Shown here: piece by piece, positions 17,292-26,794 of the stretch
Numbering within the stretch: position 1 is the first letter of the stretch
How the letters are laid out: every line of letters begins with the position of its first letter
Source: Ottelia alismoides
Taxonomy: Eukaryota; Streptophyta; Magnoliopsida; Alismatales; Hydrocharitaceae
DNA length: 64,000 bases
NCBI GenBank assembly: GCA_037367405.1
Contig: JAZKJV010005549.1
Location: forward strand, 62,001-126,000
Direction of reading: 5' to 3'
The notes under the pieces: generated by a model
Told to the model about the DNA's origin: nothing
The model's input: the letters and a program-made list of their open reading frames with translations, nothing else
Database searches by the model: none
Position numbers and translations under genes: made by a program

Positions 17292-18640
17292 ATGCTCTGG
17301 ATCGCCTTGCTGAGCCTCGCCGCGCTCGACGCCGGCCGCGCCCGCGTGCGCATTACGCCCGAGCCCGGCACGCCGATGGCCGGCTATTACTCTCAACGGC
17401 TCGCCACGGGCACGCACGACGATCTCTATGCGCAGGCCATCGTGCTGCGCGATGGCGAAACGCGCGTGGCGTTGGTCGCCTGCGACCTTGTGAATCTGCC
17501 TCCGCAGGTGGTGGAGCAGGCGCGCGCCATCGTCACCAGGACCACCGGTATCCCCGCAACGCACGTGATGATCTCCGCCACGCATTCGCACACCGGCCCC
17601 GTTTTGCGCTCCGGGTCGACGCGGGAGCGCATCACCGGCGGCGACCTCCCGATCCTCAGCGCCTACATGCAGGCCTTGCCGCAGCGCATCGCCGACAGCG
17701 TGAAGCTCGCCAACGCCGATCTTCGTCCGGCGACGATCAAGGCCGGCAGCGGGCGCGAAGCATCGCTCGCCTTCAACCGGCGCTTCCACATGAAGGACGG
17801 CACCGTCGGCTGGAATCCCGCAAGCTGAACCCGAAGATCGCCCGCCCCGCCGGACCCATCGACGACGAAGTGGGCCTGCTCGCCATCGACGATGAACAAG
17901 GCCGCCCGCGCGCCGCGTGGGTGAACTACGCGCTGCATCTCGATACCGTCGGCGGGCTCGAGTTCTCCGCCGATTATCCGTTCACCCTGCGCCGCCTGCT
18001 CGAGCGCGTGAAAGGCGATGGCTTCCTGACGCTCTTCACCGAAGGCGCCGCGGGCAACATCAATCATGTCGACGTCTCCCACGCCCGTCCACAGAAAGGC
18101 CACGCAGAGGCGGAGCGCATCGGCACGGTGCTGGCCGGCGAAGTGATCAAGACCTACACGAAGCTCGAGCGCATCGAAGGCGCGGTGCGAGCCGCCAGCG
18201 AGACGGTGAAGCTCGTGCCGCCGGCCGTCAACGCGCAGGAGATCGACAAGGCCCACACGTTGGCCGCGCGCGTCGAAAAACAAGAGAAGGTCAGCTTCCT
18301 CGACACCGTCTTCGCCTACAAGGTGCTCGACGTCGCCGCGCGCAAAGGCGAGCCCTACGACGCCGAGGTGCAAGCCTTCGCCTTCGGCCGCGATCTCGCC
18401 ATCGTCGCCTTGCCGGGCGAAGTGTTCGTCGAACTCGGCCTCGCCATCAAGAAGGCTTCGCCGTTCAGGAGGACGTTCGTCGTCACGCTCGCGCATGGGC
18501 CCGTGACGTACTATCCCGATCGCGCCGGCTGGCAGCAGGGCAATTATGAGGTGGTGACCAGTCGCGTGGCCGAGGGCTCGGGCGAAAAGTTGGTGGAAGC
18601 CGCCCTTCGGGTGCTCGGCAAGCTAACCAAACCCGAATAG
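17292..18640 (+). pseudogene. Neutral/alkaline ceramidase-like secreted protein, one frameshift
   Basis: This is a roughly 449-residue secreted protein with signal peptide MLWIALLSLAALDAG and the N-terminal domain pattern of neutral non-lysosomal ceramidases (ITPEPGTPMAGYYSQR, ARAIVLRDGETRVALVACDLV, ATHSHTGP). In that family the His-rich ATHSHTGP loop binds zinc. One base is missing in the run CCCG(G)CAAG near 17820, so the frame ends at 17828 and reopens in another frame to 18640. The second half (TLFTEGAAGNINHVDV, FVVTLAHGPVTYYPDR) matches the same family. ATG at 17292 is preferred over 17286 because TACGCT directly abuts 17286. The true substrate may be an amide other than ceramide. Confidence 0.75.
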
Positions 18641-18649
18641 CGACGTCTC

Positions 18650-18835
18650 ATGCGCATGCTGATTCGCGTTGTTCTCCTCGCGTTGGCGGCCATCGCCTTC
18701 GCGCCCAGCGAAGCCGAAGCCCGTCCGCGAGACCGTTTCCGCCGCGAGTTCCGCCGGGATCATTCTCGAACGCACCGCGTGCGACCCGCGCCGCTCCGGA
18801 TCCACCGCCATCGCTCCACGCGACGCTGGCTTTAG
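18650..18835 (+). CDS. Small secreted Arg-rich peptide (possible)
   Basis: This is a 61-residue open frame beginning with a credible signal peptide (MRMLIRVVLLALAAIAFAPSEAEA) followed by a very basic Arg/His-rich tail. It starts 10 bp after the ceramidase-like gene on the same strand and overlaps the convergent DUF4384 gene by 4 bp. I do not recognise a family, and no RBS is obvious. The signal peptide and operon position support it; length and composition leave doubt. Confidence 0.4.
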   Translation: MRMLIRVVLLALAAIAFAPSEAEARPRDRFRREFRRDHSRTHRVRPAPLRIHRHRSTRRWL

Positions 18836-19353
18836 CGATGCGCCAAGCGAAACTCGATGATGTTCGGCGCTGACGGCGGCCGCACGCCCGCCTGCGCGTC
18901 CTGACATTCGCCGCGCGCCCGCAGAATACCGTCGTCGCAGCGCGGCAACAGCACGGGCGGACGCTTCACCGGCCGCGTCAACGCGCGCCGGTCCGGATCG
19001 CTCAACGCCACTGGACTCGAAATGAAATAGAGCACGTCGAGACCCTCGGGCCCGCTCACACGGAACGACACGTGCTCGCCAGCGGGCACCAGGCAATCGG
19101 CGCCCGCCTTCAGCGTGTTGTCGCGCCCGGCCTCAGGGGAAGGGAACAGCAGCGCGCGCGCGCCGCTCGACCCCTGATTCACGACATAAAGAAAACCGTC
19201 GCCCGCCGCGCGATAGCGAAAGCGGATCTGGTCGCCGGAATCCACCACGGTCGCGGCGGGAATCTCCTGCCAACTCCCGTCGCGCAAGCGCTCCAAAGTT
19301 ACCTGCGCCGCGCAACAGCCGCACGCCAGAAGAACACCCAGTAGTGTGCGCAT
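18832..19353 (-). CDS. DUF4384 domain-containing secreted protein (second of pair)
   Basis: This is a 173-residue secreted protein; the ATG at 19353 starts the signal peptide MRTLLGVLLACGCCAAQ. The DUF4384 core is visible (GDQIRFRYRAAGDGFLYVVNQGSSGARALLFPSP, then LVPAGEHVSFRVSGPEGLDVLYFISS). In this family the domain follows the pattern of a surface or periplasmic beta fold that binds partner proteins. It begins 4 bp after the upstream DUF4384 gene and is cotranscribed with it. The two differ in length: this one lacks the Ala/Lys/Pro-rich linker of its neighbour. Function unknown. Confidence 0.82.
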   Translation of the reverse strand: MRTLLGVLLACGCCAAQVTLERLRDGSWQEIPAATVVDSGDQIRFRYRAAGDGFLYVVNQGSSGARALLFPSPEAGRDNTLKAGADCLVPAGEHVSFRVSGPEGLDVLYFISSPVALSDPDRRALTRPVKRPPVLLPRCDDGILRARGECQDAQAGVRPPSAPNIIEFRLAHR

Positions 19354-19357
19354 AAGG

Positions 19358-20188
19358 CTATTGATGGGTAAGCTTGATCTCCGCCACCAGGCGGCCATCC
19401 GTCGCGGCCGACTTGCTGGCGACATAAGTGGCCGCTTCATCCGCGGGCGGAGCGCCGGCGGAAACGCGCATCGGCTTCGGCTTGCCCTGCGGCTTCACTT
19501 CTTCCACCTCGAGATCGCGCGCATACATCTGCCGCATGTTCTCCACTCGCGTGTCGTTCAACGCGTAGAGCAACTCCACCTTCTTCCCGTCCGGCGCGGT
19601 GCCCAGGCCCTTCATCGCGCCTTCCACATCGGCGATCGGCTGGCGCGCGAACATCACGAACAGCCGCTCCTCGCCTTTCGCGCCTTTGAACTCGATCGCC
19701 TTCGACCCGCCGGGGAACACGAAATCCTCGCCCTCATTCAACGCGTTCGACGTGCCGCCCGAGCCGGGCAGCAGCGCTTTCCAGGTGCCACTCGAATTGC
19801 GCGCGAACACATAGAGGTAGCCCTTCTGATTCGGCTGCACCCGGATGCGCACTTGGTCGCCCGTGGAGAAGGTACGCGCCATCACTTCGTACTGGCTATC
19901 GGGCCCTTCCACCTGAATGATGCTCCAACGCAGCGCCAACGCGGGCGCTGTAGTGGCGTACATCACCTGCGCACCGCCCTCGAGCTTCACCGGCTCTGAA
20001 GCCCTCGGTGCGGGCTTGGCCGGAGCCTTCCGCGCGGGTGCCTTCTTGGGCGCCGTCGCCACCTGCTTCGGCGCCTCGGCCGGTTTCTTCGAATAGAAGA
20101 GCTGCCGGGGCGTCAGCGTGTCTTCCGCCTGCGAAAGCAGGGCGAAGGCGGAGAGAAGTAACAATATTTTATTGGTAGTGGTGGTCAT
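19358..20188 (-). CDS. DUF4384 domain-containing secreted protein (first of pair)
   Basis: This is a 276-residue protein with signal peptide (MTTTTNKILLLLSAFALLSQAED), an Ala/Lys/Pro-rich linker around residues 40-70, and a DUF4384 domain (FSTGDQVRIRVQPNQKGYLYVFARNSSGTWKALLPGSG). The ATG at 20188 is preferred over upstream GTG/ATG codons because it begins the signal peptide and has GGGAGG about 11 nt upstream, so this gene, unlike many here, appears to have a Shine-Dalgarno leader. It is divergent from the small Ig-like gene and the giant surface proteins, and probably belongs to the same envelope system by position. Confidence 0.83.
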   Translation of the reverse strand: MTTTTNKILLLLSAFALLSQAEDTLTPRQLFYSKKPAEAPKQVATAPKKAPARKAPAKPAPRASEPVKLEGGAQVMYATTAPALALRWSIIQVEGPDSQYEVMARTFSTGDQVRIRVQPNQKGYLYVFARNSSGTWKALLPGSGGTSNALNEGEDFVFPGGSKAIEFKGAKGEERLFVMFARQPIADVEGAMKGLGTAPDGKKVELLYALNDTRVENMRQMYARDLEVEEVKPQGKPKPMRVSAGAPPADEAATYVASKSAATDGRLVAEIKLTHQ

Positions 20189-20278
20189 TGCCGCCGCGAC
20201 CTCCCGTATCATAGTATGCGGGAAACGGCTTCCCGACTGGTCATTCACTTCCCCCGCGCTGCCGAGTCACTTTTTGAG

Positions 20279-20300
20279 CTCTGGAATCCGCATACCAGAG
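20279..20300. promoter_or_regulatory. Inverted repeat in the DUF4384 / Ig-like divergent promoter region
   Basis: CTCTGG (20279-20284) and CCAGAG (20295-20300) form a perfect 6-bp inverted repeat with a 10-bp spacer, about 25 bp before the plus-strand start at 20325. It could be a regulator site or a weak hairpin; nothing else in the sequence decides. Confidence 0.25.
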
Positions 20301-20324
20301 TGAGGAAGGATTGCATCACCCTTT

Positions 20325-20891
20325 ATGAACGTGCGTTCTTGGTTGAGCCTGGCCCTGGTTTCCTTACTGGTGGCCCCCGCGCCCGCGCAGACCGCCGGCA
20401 AGCTGGACATCGTCGTGATCGAAGGCGAAGGCGCTATCAATAACCTGAAACAGGGCTTGACGCGCGAACCGATCGTGGAAGTGCGCGACGAGAATGACAA
20501 GCCGGTGGGCGGCGCCCTGGTCACCTTCACGCTGCCCGGCAATGGCGCCGGCGGCGTGTTCGGCGGTGGCGCGCAGACGCTCACCGTCACCACCGACGCC
20601 CAGGGCCGCGCCATCGCCAGCGGTTTCCGGCCGAATTCGCACAGTGGCAATTTCAAGATGCGCGTGCGCGCGCAATCGCAGGGCCGCACCGCCGCGAAGG
20701 AAATTGCCATGAAGAATGTCGCCTCCGCCGCCAGCGCGGGCGGCATGAGCACCGGCCTCATCATCACCATCGTGGCCGCCGCCGCCACCGCCGCGGCCGT
20801 CGGCGTGGCCGTGGGAACGCGCAATAATGGACCCGCGGGCCCGTCGCCCACCGTCATCCAGCCCGGCGGCGGCACCGTCGGAGGACGTTGA
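20325..20891 (+). CDS. Secreted Ig-like domain protein with C-terminal membrane helix
   Basis: This encodes 188 residues: signal peptide (SWLSLALVSLLVAPAPAQ), one Ig-like beta-sandwich of the bacterial Big_1/invasin type (EPIVEVRDENDKPVGGALVTFTLPGNGAGGVFGGG, then TTDAQGRAIASGFRPN), a hydrophobic segment (GLIITIVAAAATAAAVGVAVG) and a Gly/Pro-rich tail. The Ig module resembles the repeat unit of the giant protein at 26.8-34.9 kb. It is the first gene of the plus-strand cluster and lies 4 bp before the next gene. The role is probably structural in the envelope; this is inferred. Confidence 0.8.
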   Translation: MNVRSWLSLALVSLLVAPAPAQTAGKLDIVVIEGEGAINNLKQGLTREPIVEVRDENDKPVGGALVTFTLPGNGAGGVFGGGAQTLTVTTDAQGRAIASGFRPNSHSGNFKMRVRAQSQGRTAAKEIAMKNVASAASAGGMSTGLIITIVAAAATAAAVGVAVGTRNNGPAGPSPTVIQPGGGTVGGR

Positions 20892-20895
20892 TCTC

Positions 20896-21770
20896 ATGCG
20901 CCTCGCTTTCCTGGCTCTGGCCGCGCTCGCCGCCTACGCGCAGAACGGCTCGCTCTCCGCACCCGCGCTGGGCCTCGTGTTCGACGCGAAAGCCGGCGCG
21001 CTGCGGCCCATCTATGGGGTGCCTGGCGCATCTTATGTCGGCGCAGCGCTGCCTCACGCCGGCGACCTCCTGCGCGCGGAAGTGGCTCCCGGCGGACGCT
21101 ACGCGCTCGCGGTCGCCACCGATGGCGCGCTCGTGTTGATCACCCTCGACCGGCGTCAGACTCTCGCCCTCGCGCTCGAACGCCCGATCGCCTGCGCTTC
21201 AATCCCTCCGGCGACCATGCCGTCGTCGCGCGCGCCGGTTCGCTCGATGTGCTCGCCGGCTTGCCGAATGAGCCCCGCGTGAAGTGGTCCGCCGCCGTCG
21301 CGCAAGACGGTTTGCTCGCGCTCGACGACACTGGCGACCGAGTGCTGGCCGCCGCTGGCGCGAAGCTGCTCGCCGTCCGCATGGGCGGCCAGGACGCGGT
21401 GCTCGACGGCGAAGAGTATCGTTCGCTCGAGTTTGCCGCGAAGTCCGAGCGCGCCATCGCCGCCACGGCCCGCGGAGTCATCGCCATCGAAAGCAACGCC
21501 GCGCAACTGCTGGCCGAGCAAAGCGAAACGGCCGCCGCGCTCCCCGTGGGCGACCGCATCTTGCTCGCCCGCCGCAACGGCGAACTCGCCTGGCTTGGCG
21601 CCGACTCCGTCGTGGCCACTTGCCCGTGCGCGCCCACCCGGCTCGATCGCCAGCTCGACGGCCGCTTGCTGCGTTTGAATACGCTCGACGACGCGCCGCT
21701 CTGGATGGCCGAGCCCGGCTTGGCGGAAACGAAGCTCTTCTTCAGCGCCTTCAACGGAGGTGAGCGTTGA
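20896..21770 (+). pseudogene. Secreted repeat/propeller-like protein, one frameshift
   Basis: This is a roughly 291-residue exported protein (signal peptide MRLAFLALAALAAYAQ) made of short repeated strands such as GRYALAVATDGALVLITLD and DGLLALDDTGDRVLAAAGAKLLAV, which look like beta-propeller blades. The frame breaks between about 21182 and 21192: the N-terminal frame runs out at 21282, and the rest continues in another frame to a stop overlapping the next start by 4 bp (TTGA). Composition and repeats are continuous across the break, so one missing base is likely. No family is recognised beyond the repeat pattern. Confidence 0.62.
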
Positions 21771-24700
21771 GCCTGTTGCGCCGCAGTGCGCTTCTTGCCG
21801 TGGCGTGCGCCGCCGTCGGTTGGGCGCAAGCGCCCATCACGTGCAGCGCCACCGTGCAATCGCCCGGTCTGCGTGCCACCGGAGTCACGGAGCTGGTGGG
21901 CGTGCTGGTCACGTGCAACAATCCCAACACCTACCCGCAGGCCAGCACGCTCCCCTTCGCCACGCTCACCCTCACGTCGAACGCCGTCATCACCACCAAC
22001 GTCACCGCCATCGACAGCAACAGCAACACCTGGACCGAAGCGCTGCTCATTCGCGATGACGCCGCTCCCGCCCAGCAGTTTTTCTGTGCCGGAGGCTGTG
22101 TGGGCCGCGCGGCCACGCCCTTCAACAGCGATAATCCCAGCGTCTTTCAAGCTCGCCGGATTTCATCCAACGTGCTCGAATGGAGCGGCATTCCGCTCGA
22201 CGCTGGCACGCACACGTTCCGCCTCGAGAACGTCCGCGTCGACACCACGTCGCTGAGCGCGGCGGCCGTCACCTTTACGCTGGGCGCCACCGGCGTCACC
22301 CTCACGCAGCCCGTGCTCTCCGTGGGCGCGCCCGCCACGCCCATCGCCGGCTCCGTTCTCAACGCCGCCAAGACCAGCACCGGCGTCGTCACCATCGTCA
22401 CGGATTCCACCGTCACCAACGCGCGCGTAGGCACGTTGCGTGTGGCGGAGCTCTTCGCCAACGCCCTGCGCCGCCGCTCCTTGGCCACGCCCTCGAGCGT
22501 CGACAGCTCTCCCGCCTTCGTGGCGCAAAGCACGCCCGGCGTGCCGTACACCACCGAATCCGGCTTCACGAATCCCAACCTGCCCAGCTTGCAGGATCGC
22601 GGCTCGTTGAACGCCACCAGCGTCGCCGCCAGCGGCACGCGCGTGCGCGCCGTGTTCACGGGCATCCCCGCCGGCGTGACGCTCGCCGTGGCTCCGGCCA
22701 GCGACAACGCCACTCTCGCGCGCGTGGCCCGCCTCATCACCACCACCAACGGCACCGGCGCCGCGTTCAACGCCGCGCCCACCGGCACCTCCGTCGTGCT
22801 CACGCCTTCGGGCGGCACCGCCGTCGCCGTGTGGGAGATTCTCAACGCCGATCCCGCCACTCTGGATACCTTCGACCTCGGCCTCTACGCATCTTATTCC
22901 TCCGGCACTTCCAGCGGCGTGGTCAGCGTGCGGCTCACGCTCGAGCCCATCGCGCCGCCCGATAGCTTCCTTCCCACGCCGAGCTTTGGGCAGACGGCCC
23001 TGGCCGACCTGCCCGCGCTCTCGTTCCTCGCGCCCAGCGCGTTGATGAGCTGCTCGCTGACGGCCAACGCGCTGCCCATCCGGCAAGGTGGACAAACAGA
23101 GCTCACCGCCAGCGGCTTGCTCACGTGCGCCGGTGGCTTCCCGTTCCAGGGCACGCTGCCCGCGGCGAATTTCAATCTCTCTTTCTCCCACCCGTCCGGC
23201 ACTCCCGTGCGCATCACCTCGCGCACGCTCGGCAGCGTCACCGGTGACGGCGTCACCAATTGGACCGAGGCGCTGCTGCTCATCGACGATCCGGCCGCCT
23301 CCAGCCAGTATCCGTGCCTCGCCGCCAACGGCGTCTGCTCCGGCTTCGGCAATGGCAGCGGCCAGGGCGCTAACTACTACGGCAACGGCACCGGCCAGAA
23401 TCGCAACGTCTATCAGAGCTACCTCAATAGCGACACGCAACTCGTGTTCCCCGCGATTCCGCTCGACGCCGCGCCCTTCGGCGGCGCCGCGCTCAGCGTC
23501 CGGCGCTATCGCTTCGAGAATCTCCGCATCGACACGAGCGCGCTCGCGCCCGGCGCTATCACGCTCAACGTCTCCGTGAATGGCGCTCCGGAGACGTTCC
23601 GGCTCGTCAACAACTCCGTCACCATCGCCAACGTCAACGCCGCCGGACTCGCGCAAGTGTTCGATGCGGCGGGCGTCGTGCCGCAGCCCTCGGGCGTCGA
23701 GGTGGACGCCACCACCGCGCAGTCCACCCCGCAGCGCCTGGCCACTCTGCGCATGCGCGAGGTGTTCGGCACGCATTTCAAGACGCGGACCACCGGCTTG
23801 AACGGCGCAGCCGCGCCGCAAGCGCAGTCCACTCCCGGCGCCACCTACACCAACGAAAGCGGCTTCTACAATCCCGCGCTCGGCAGCGCGGGCGCGCGCG
23901 GCAATCTCGGCCTCGCCGGTCTCGCCGACCACGGCCTGCGCGTCTGGCTCCGCTTCTCGAACGTCCCCGCCGGCGTGCAGCTCTTCGTCAATTCGGTCAA
24001 CGACGAATCGCTCACCTCCGCGCGCCTCGTCTCCACCGATGCCACCGGCTCCGGCCCCTTCTTGGCCGGCGCCAACGGCGTGGTGCCCGTGCCGCTCATC
24101 GGCGGCGCCGGTGCGGCGGCTTACGAGTTCCTACGCACCGACGTCGAGCTCATCGAGAACGCGAGCTTCGGCATTTACCTCACCACCGCCGCCGGCGTGA
24201 ACCAAACCACGCCCATCCGCGTCGACGCCGTGCTGGCGCCCTTCGCGCCCAGCGCCGATATCCCGCGTTTCATTCCGAATCTGGGCAGCCTGAATCTCGC
24301 GCTCTTCACCTTCAAGGCGCGCCCGGTGGAACCGGAGCAAGTCTCGCTCGTGGTGAACCCGAGCAGCATGCTCTTCACCGTGTTCGAAGGGCAAACGGCG
24401 GCGCCCCAGGTGCTCTCCGCCGCGTCGTCGAACCCGAACATCCCGCTCGACGTCATCATCGAGGGTCCCGGCTCGTTTCCCAACACCATCACGCCCTCGA
24501 GCGGCCGCACGAACTTGAATGCCAGCGTGCAGGCCAGCGCCGGCACTCTGCCGCCGGGCCGTTACGACGGTCTCATCCGCGTCAGCTCCGGCCGGGCGAT
24601 CAACAGCCCGGTGCTCGTGCCCGTCACGCTCATTGTCCAGCGCAATTTCGTCCTCCTCAGCATCACGCCCGAAGTGGTGCAGGCGGGCGGCCCGGGCTTC

Positions 24701-26635
24701 AAGCTCACCGGCGTGGGCCGCTTCGTGCCTCCGGGCTCGTCGCTGGCCTGGAACGGCGAGATTCTCAACACCACCGGCGGCGGCGACACGCTCATCGGCG
24801 ATATCCCCGCGCGGCTCTACGCCCAGCCCGGCCGCGCGCTCATTACGATTCGCGCGCCCGACGGCCGCACGTCGAACGCGCTGCCCATCGAGATCGTGCC
24901 GCGCGTCTTCATCACGCGCCTCGATCCGGAGCGTGTCACCGCCACGCGGTCCGGCTTCAATCTCGTCGTCACTGGCGGCGGTTACGTGGCGGCCTCGCAA
25001 GTGCGCTTCGGCGGCGAAACGCTCGGGCCACAATCCGGCAGCGAAACGCGCCTGGTGGTGCCTTTGAGCACGGCGCAACTGGCCCAGCCGCGCACCGTGC
25101 CTGTGCAGGTGTTGAACCCCTTCAACATCGTGTCGAACATCGTCGACTTCGTCATCGACCCCGTGCCCGTCATCACCAGCGTCGATCCGCCGGTGATCTC
25201 GCCCGGCGTGCCCGTGCAGCCCGTCCGCGTGCGCGGCCGCAATTTCCGGTCCGATCATGCGCTGCGCGTGGGCGGCGGCGGTTCGGGTAATGCCGTCTTC
25301 GTGTCGAGCGAGGAGTTTCTGTTGACGCTCGCCGCGCCCGCGGTGCCCGGCGTCTACCCGCTCACCGTCGTCACGTCCGATGGCGTGTCCTCGAACTCGG
25401 CCTCGCTCAGCGTCGCTACGCCCGCGGTGATCGTCAATCCTGTCTTCACCAATGGCGATTCCGGCGGTCCCGTGAACATCGATGGCGCCGGCTTTGTCAC
25501 CGGCACCACCATTCAGATCATCTCCACATGCCAGCCTATGGTGACGGTGACGCCCACCAGCATCACGCCCACGCGCATCACCTTCACCATGCCGCCCGCC
25601 CCGCTCACGTGCACCGGCCCGGTGCAAATCGTGATCGTGCCGCCCCCGGGCAATCCCGCGCCGCCGCCCATCATCATCACCGTCAACCCGGCGCCGCGCG
25701 TTGAATCCATCACGCCGGGCAACCTCGTCGTGGGCGCCACTGGCGTCACTCTCATCGTCACCGGCAGCGGCCTCCCCGCCGGCTCCACGATCCTCGTCAA
25801 CGGCTCGCCGATTCCCAGCACCTTCGTCAACGGCCAGCAGATCACCGGCACGCCGCCCGCGTCGTTCTTCAGCGCGCCGGGCACGCTGCGCATCCAAGTG
25901 CAAGGCCCCGGCGGCGCCGTGTCCAACACCTTCACGATCACCGTGGTGCTCCCCCCGCTGCCCGACGCGACGTTCGAACAAGTGCCCGGCACCGCCAACT
26001 TGCGCCAAACCGTCACCGGCCGCGTGCGCCTGGCCAACGCCTTCCCGGCCGACGTCACCGTCGAGCTCCTGCTCACGTTCTCTCCCGATGGCAACCTGCC
26101 CGATGATCCGCTCATCCGCTTTGCCAACGGCTCGCGCAGCTTCACCACCGTTCTCCGCGCCGGCGCCGATCCACTCGTGCCCTTTGCGCTCGAAACCGGC
26201 TCCACTGCTGGTGTCATCACCATTACGGTGCGCCTGACGCCCGCTGGCGGGGCGCTCACCGCCGGACCCTCCATCCGCATCACCATCGCCCGCCGCGCGC
26301 CGGAGCTCACCGCCCTCGAATGCCGGCGCGACGCCGCCGCGCGCACGCTCACCATCGTGGCCGACGGCATCAGCAACCCGCGCGACATTCGCCAAGGCAA
26401 CTTCCAGTTCCAGGCCAGCTCTGGCGCCAACGTGCCCACCACGCAGTTCACGCTCGACCTCGCGTCGCTCTTCAACACCTGGTTTGCCAGCGCCGCTTCG
26501 CAGGCCTTGGGCGGGGTGTTCCGGTACACCCAGTCCTTCACCATCCAAGGCGACCCCGCCGCTGTTACCGGCGTCAGCCTCACGCTGGTGAACTCCATCG
26601 GCACTTCGAACGCGCAAAATGCCGATTGCCGTTAG
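21767..26635 (+). CDS. Giant secreted multidomain protein with TIG/Ig-like modules (paralogue 1)
   Basis: This is a 1622-residue exported protein. After a signal peptide (LLRRSALLAVACAAVGWAQ) come two related Cys-containing modules starting ITCSATVQS (residue ~25) and MSCSLTANALPIRQGG (~426), each ending in a region that resembles the DHGTRLQAIFT-type segment. From ~858 (VSLVVNPSSMLFTVFEGQ) it is built of IPT/TIG-like beta-sandwich repeats (ITRLDPERVTATRSGFNLVVTGGGYVAASQVRFGG, then similar units), and it ends with a conserved terminal module (ELTALECRRDAAARTLTIVADG). The same architecture, including the terminal module, recurs in the next gene. It starts at TTG overlapping the previous stop by 4 bp. 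A cell-surface or secreted structural role is inferred. Confidence 0.83.
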   Translation: MSLLRRSALLAVACAAVGWAQAPITCSATVQSPGLRATGVTELVGVLVTCNNPNTYPQASTLPFATLTLTSNAVITTNVTAIDSNSNTWTEALLIRDDAAPAQQFFCAGGCVGRAATPFNSDNPSVFQARRISSNVLEWSGIPLDAGTHTFRLENVRVDTTSLSAAAVTFTLGATGVTLTQPVLSVGAPATPIAGSVLNAAKTSTGVVTIVTDSTVTNARVGTLRVAELFANALRRRSLATPSSVDSSPAFVAQSTPGVPYTTESGFTNPNLPSLQDRGSLNATSVAASGTRVRAVFTGIPAGVTLAVAPASDNATLARVARLITTTNGTGAAFNAAPTGTSVVLTPSGGTAVAVWEILNADPATLDTFDLGLYASYSSGTSSGVVSVRLTLEPIAPPDSFLPTPSFGQTALADLPALSFLAPSALMSCSLTANALPIRQGGQTELTASGLLTCAGGFPFQGTLPAANFNLSFSHPSGTPVRITSRTLGSVTGDGVTNWTEALLLIDDPAASSQYPCLAANGVCSGFGNGSGQGANYYGNGTGQNRNVYQSYLNSDTQLVFPAIPLDAAPFGGAALSVRRYRFENLRIDTSALAPGAITLNVSVNGAPETFRLVNNSVTIANVNAAGLAQVFDAAGVVPQPSGVEVDATTAQSTPQRLATLRMREVFGTHFKTRTTGLNGAAAPQAQSTPGATYTNESGFYNPALGSAGARGNLGLAGLADHGLRVWLRFSNVPAGVQLFVNSVNDESLTSARLVSTDATGSGPFLAGANGVVPVPLIGGAGAAAYEFLRTDVELIENASFGIYLTTAAGVNQTTPIRVDAVLAPFAPSADIPRFIPNLGSLNLALFTFKARPVEPEQVSLVVNPSSMLFTVFEGQTAAPQVLSAASSNPNIPLDVIIEGPGSFPNTITPSSGRTNLNASVQASAGTLPPGRYDGLIRVSSGRAINSPVLVPVTLIVQRNFVLLSITPEVVQAGGPGFKLTGVGRFVPPGSSLAWNGEILNTTGGGDTLIGDIPARLYAQPGRALITIRAPDGRTSNALPIEIVPRVFITRLDPERVTATRSGFNLVVTGGGYVAASQVRFGGETLGPQSGSETRLVVPLSTAQLAQPRTVPVQVLNPFNIVSNIVDFVIDPVPVITSVDPPVISPGVPVQPVRVRGRNFRSDHALRVGGGGSGNAVFVSSEEFLLTLAAPAVPGVYPLTVVTSDGVSSNSASLSVATPAVIVNPVFTNGDSGGPVNIDGAGFVTGTTIQIISTCQPMVTVTPTSITPTRITFTMPPAPLTCTGPVQIVIVPPPGNPAPPPIIITVNPAPRVESITPGNLVVGATGVTLIVTGSGLPAGSTILVNGSPIPSTFVNGQQITGTPPASFFSAPGTLRIQVQGPGGAVSNTFTITVVLPPLPDATFEQVPGTANLRQTVTGRVRLANAFPADVTVELLLTFSPDGNLPDDPLIRFANGSRSFTTVLRAGADPLVPFALETGSTAGVITITVRLTPAGGALTAGPSIRITIARRAPELTALECRRDAAARTLTIVADGISNPRDIRQGNFQFQASSGANVPTTQFTLDLASLFNTWFASAASQALGGVFRYTQSFTIQGDPAAVTGVSLTLVNSIGTSNAQNADCR

Positions 26636-26794
26636 CCCGATGACACTTCGTGCACCGCACTTGCGCTAATTAACATGACGGCGGCGCCGGAATCGGAGAA
26701 ATCCGGCCGGGAAGCCTTGCGCGCTCGAGAACGAACGTGCCATCTTCGAAGGAAGGCTTCGCCGCCCCCGCCTGAAGCGACGAGGAAGAAGTTC
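26636..26794 (+). other. Spacer between the two giant genes
   Basis: About 160 bp with no convincing gene. It holds a short A+T-rich patch (CTAATTAAC near 26670) and ends in a GAGGAAGAAG Shine-Dalgarno-like stretch before the GTG at 26795. No terminator is seen, so read-through from paralogue 1 is possible. Confidence 0.35.

Noticed and set aside
22163..26617. Several minus-strand frames opposite giant protein 1
   Set aside because: Low-complexity Gly/Ala/Arg/Glu translation, the complement of the Ig/TIG repeats.
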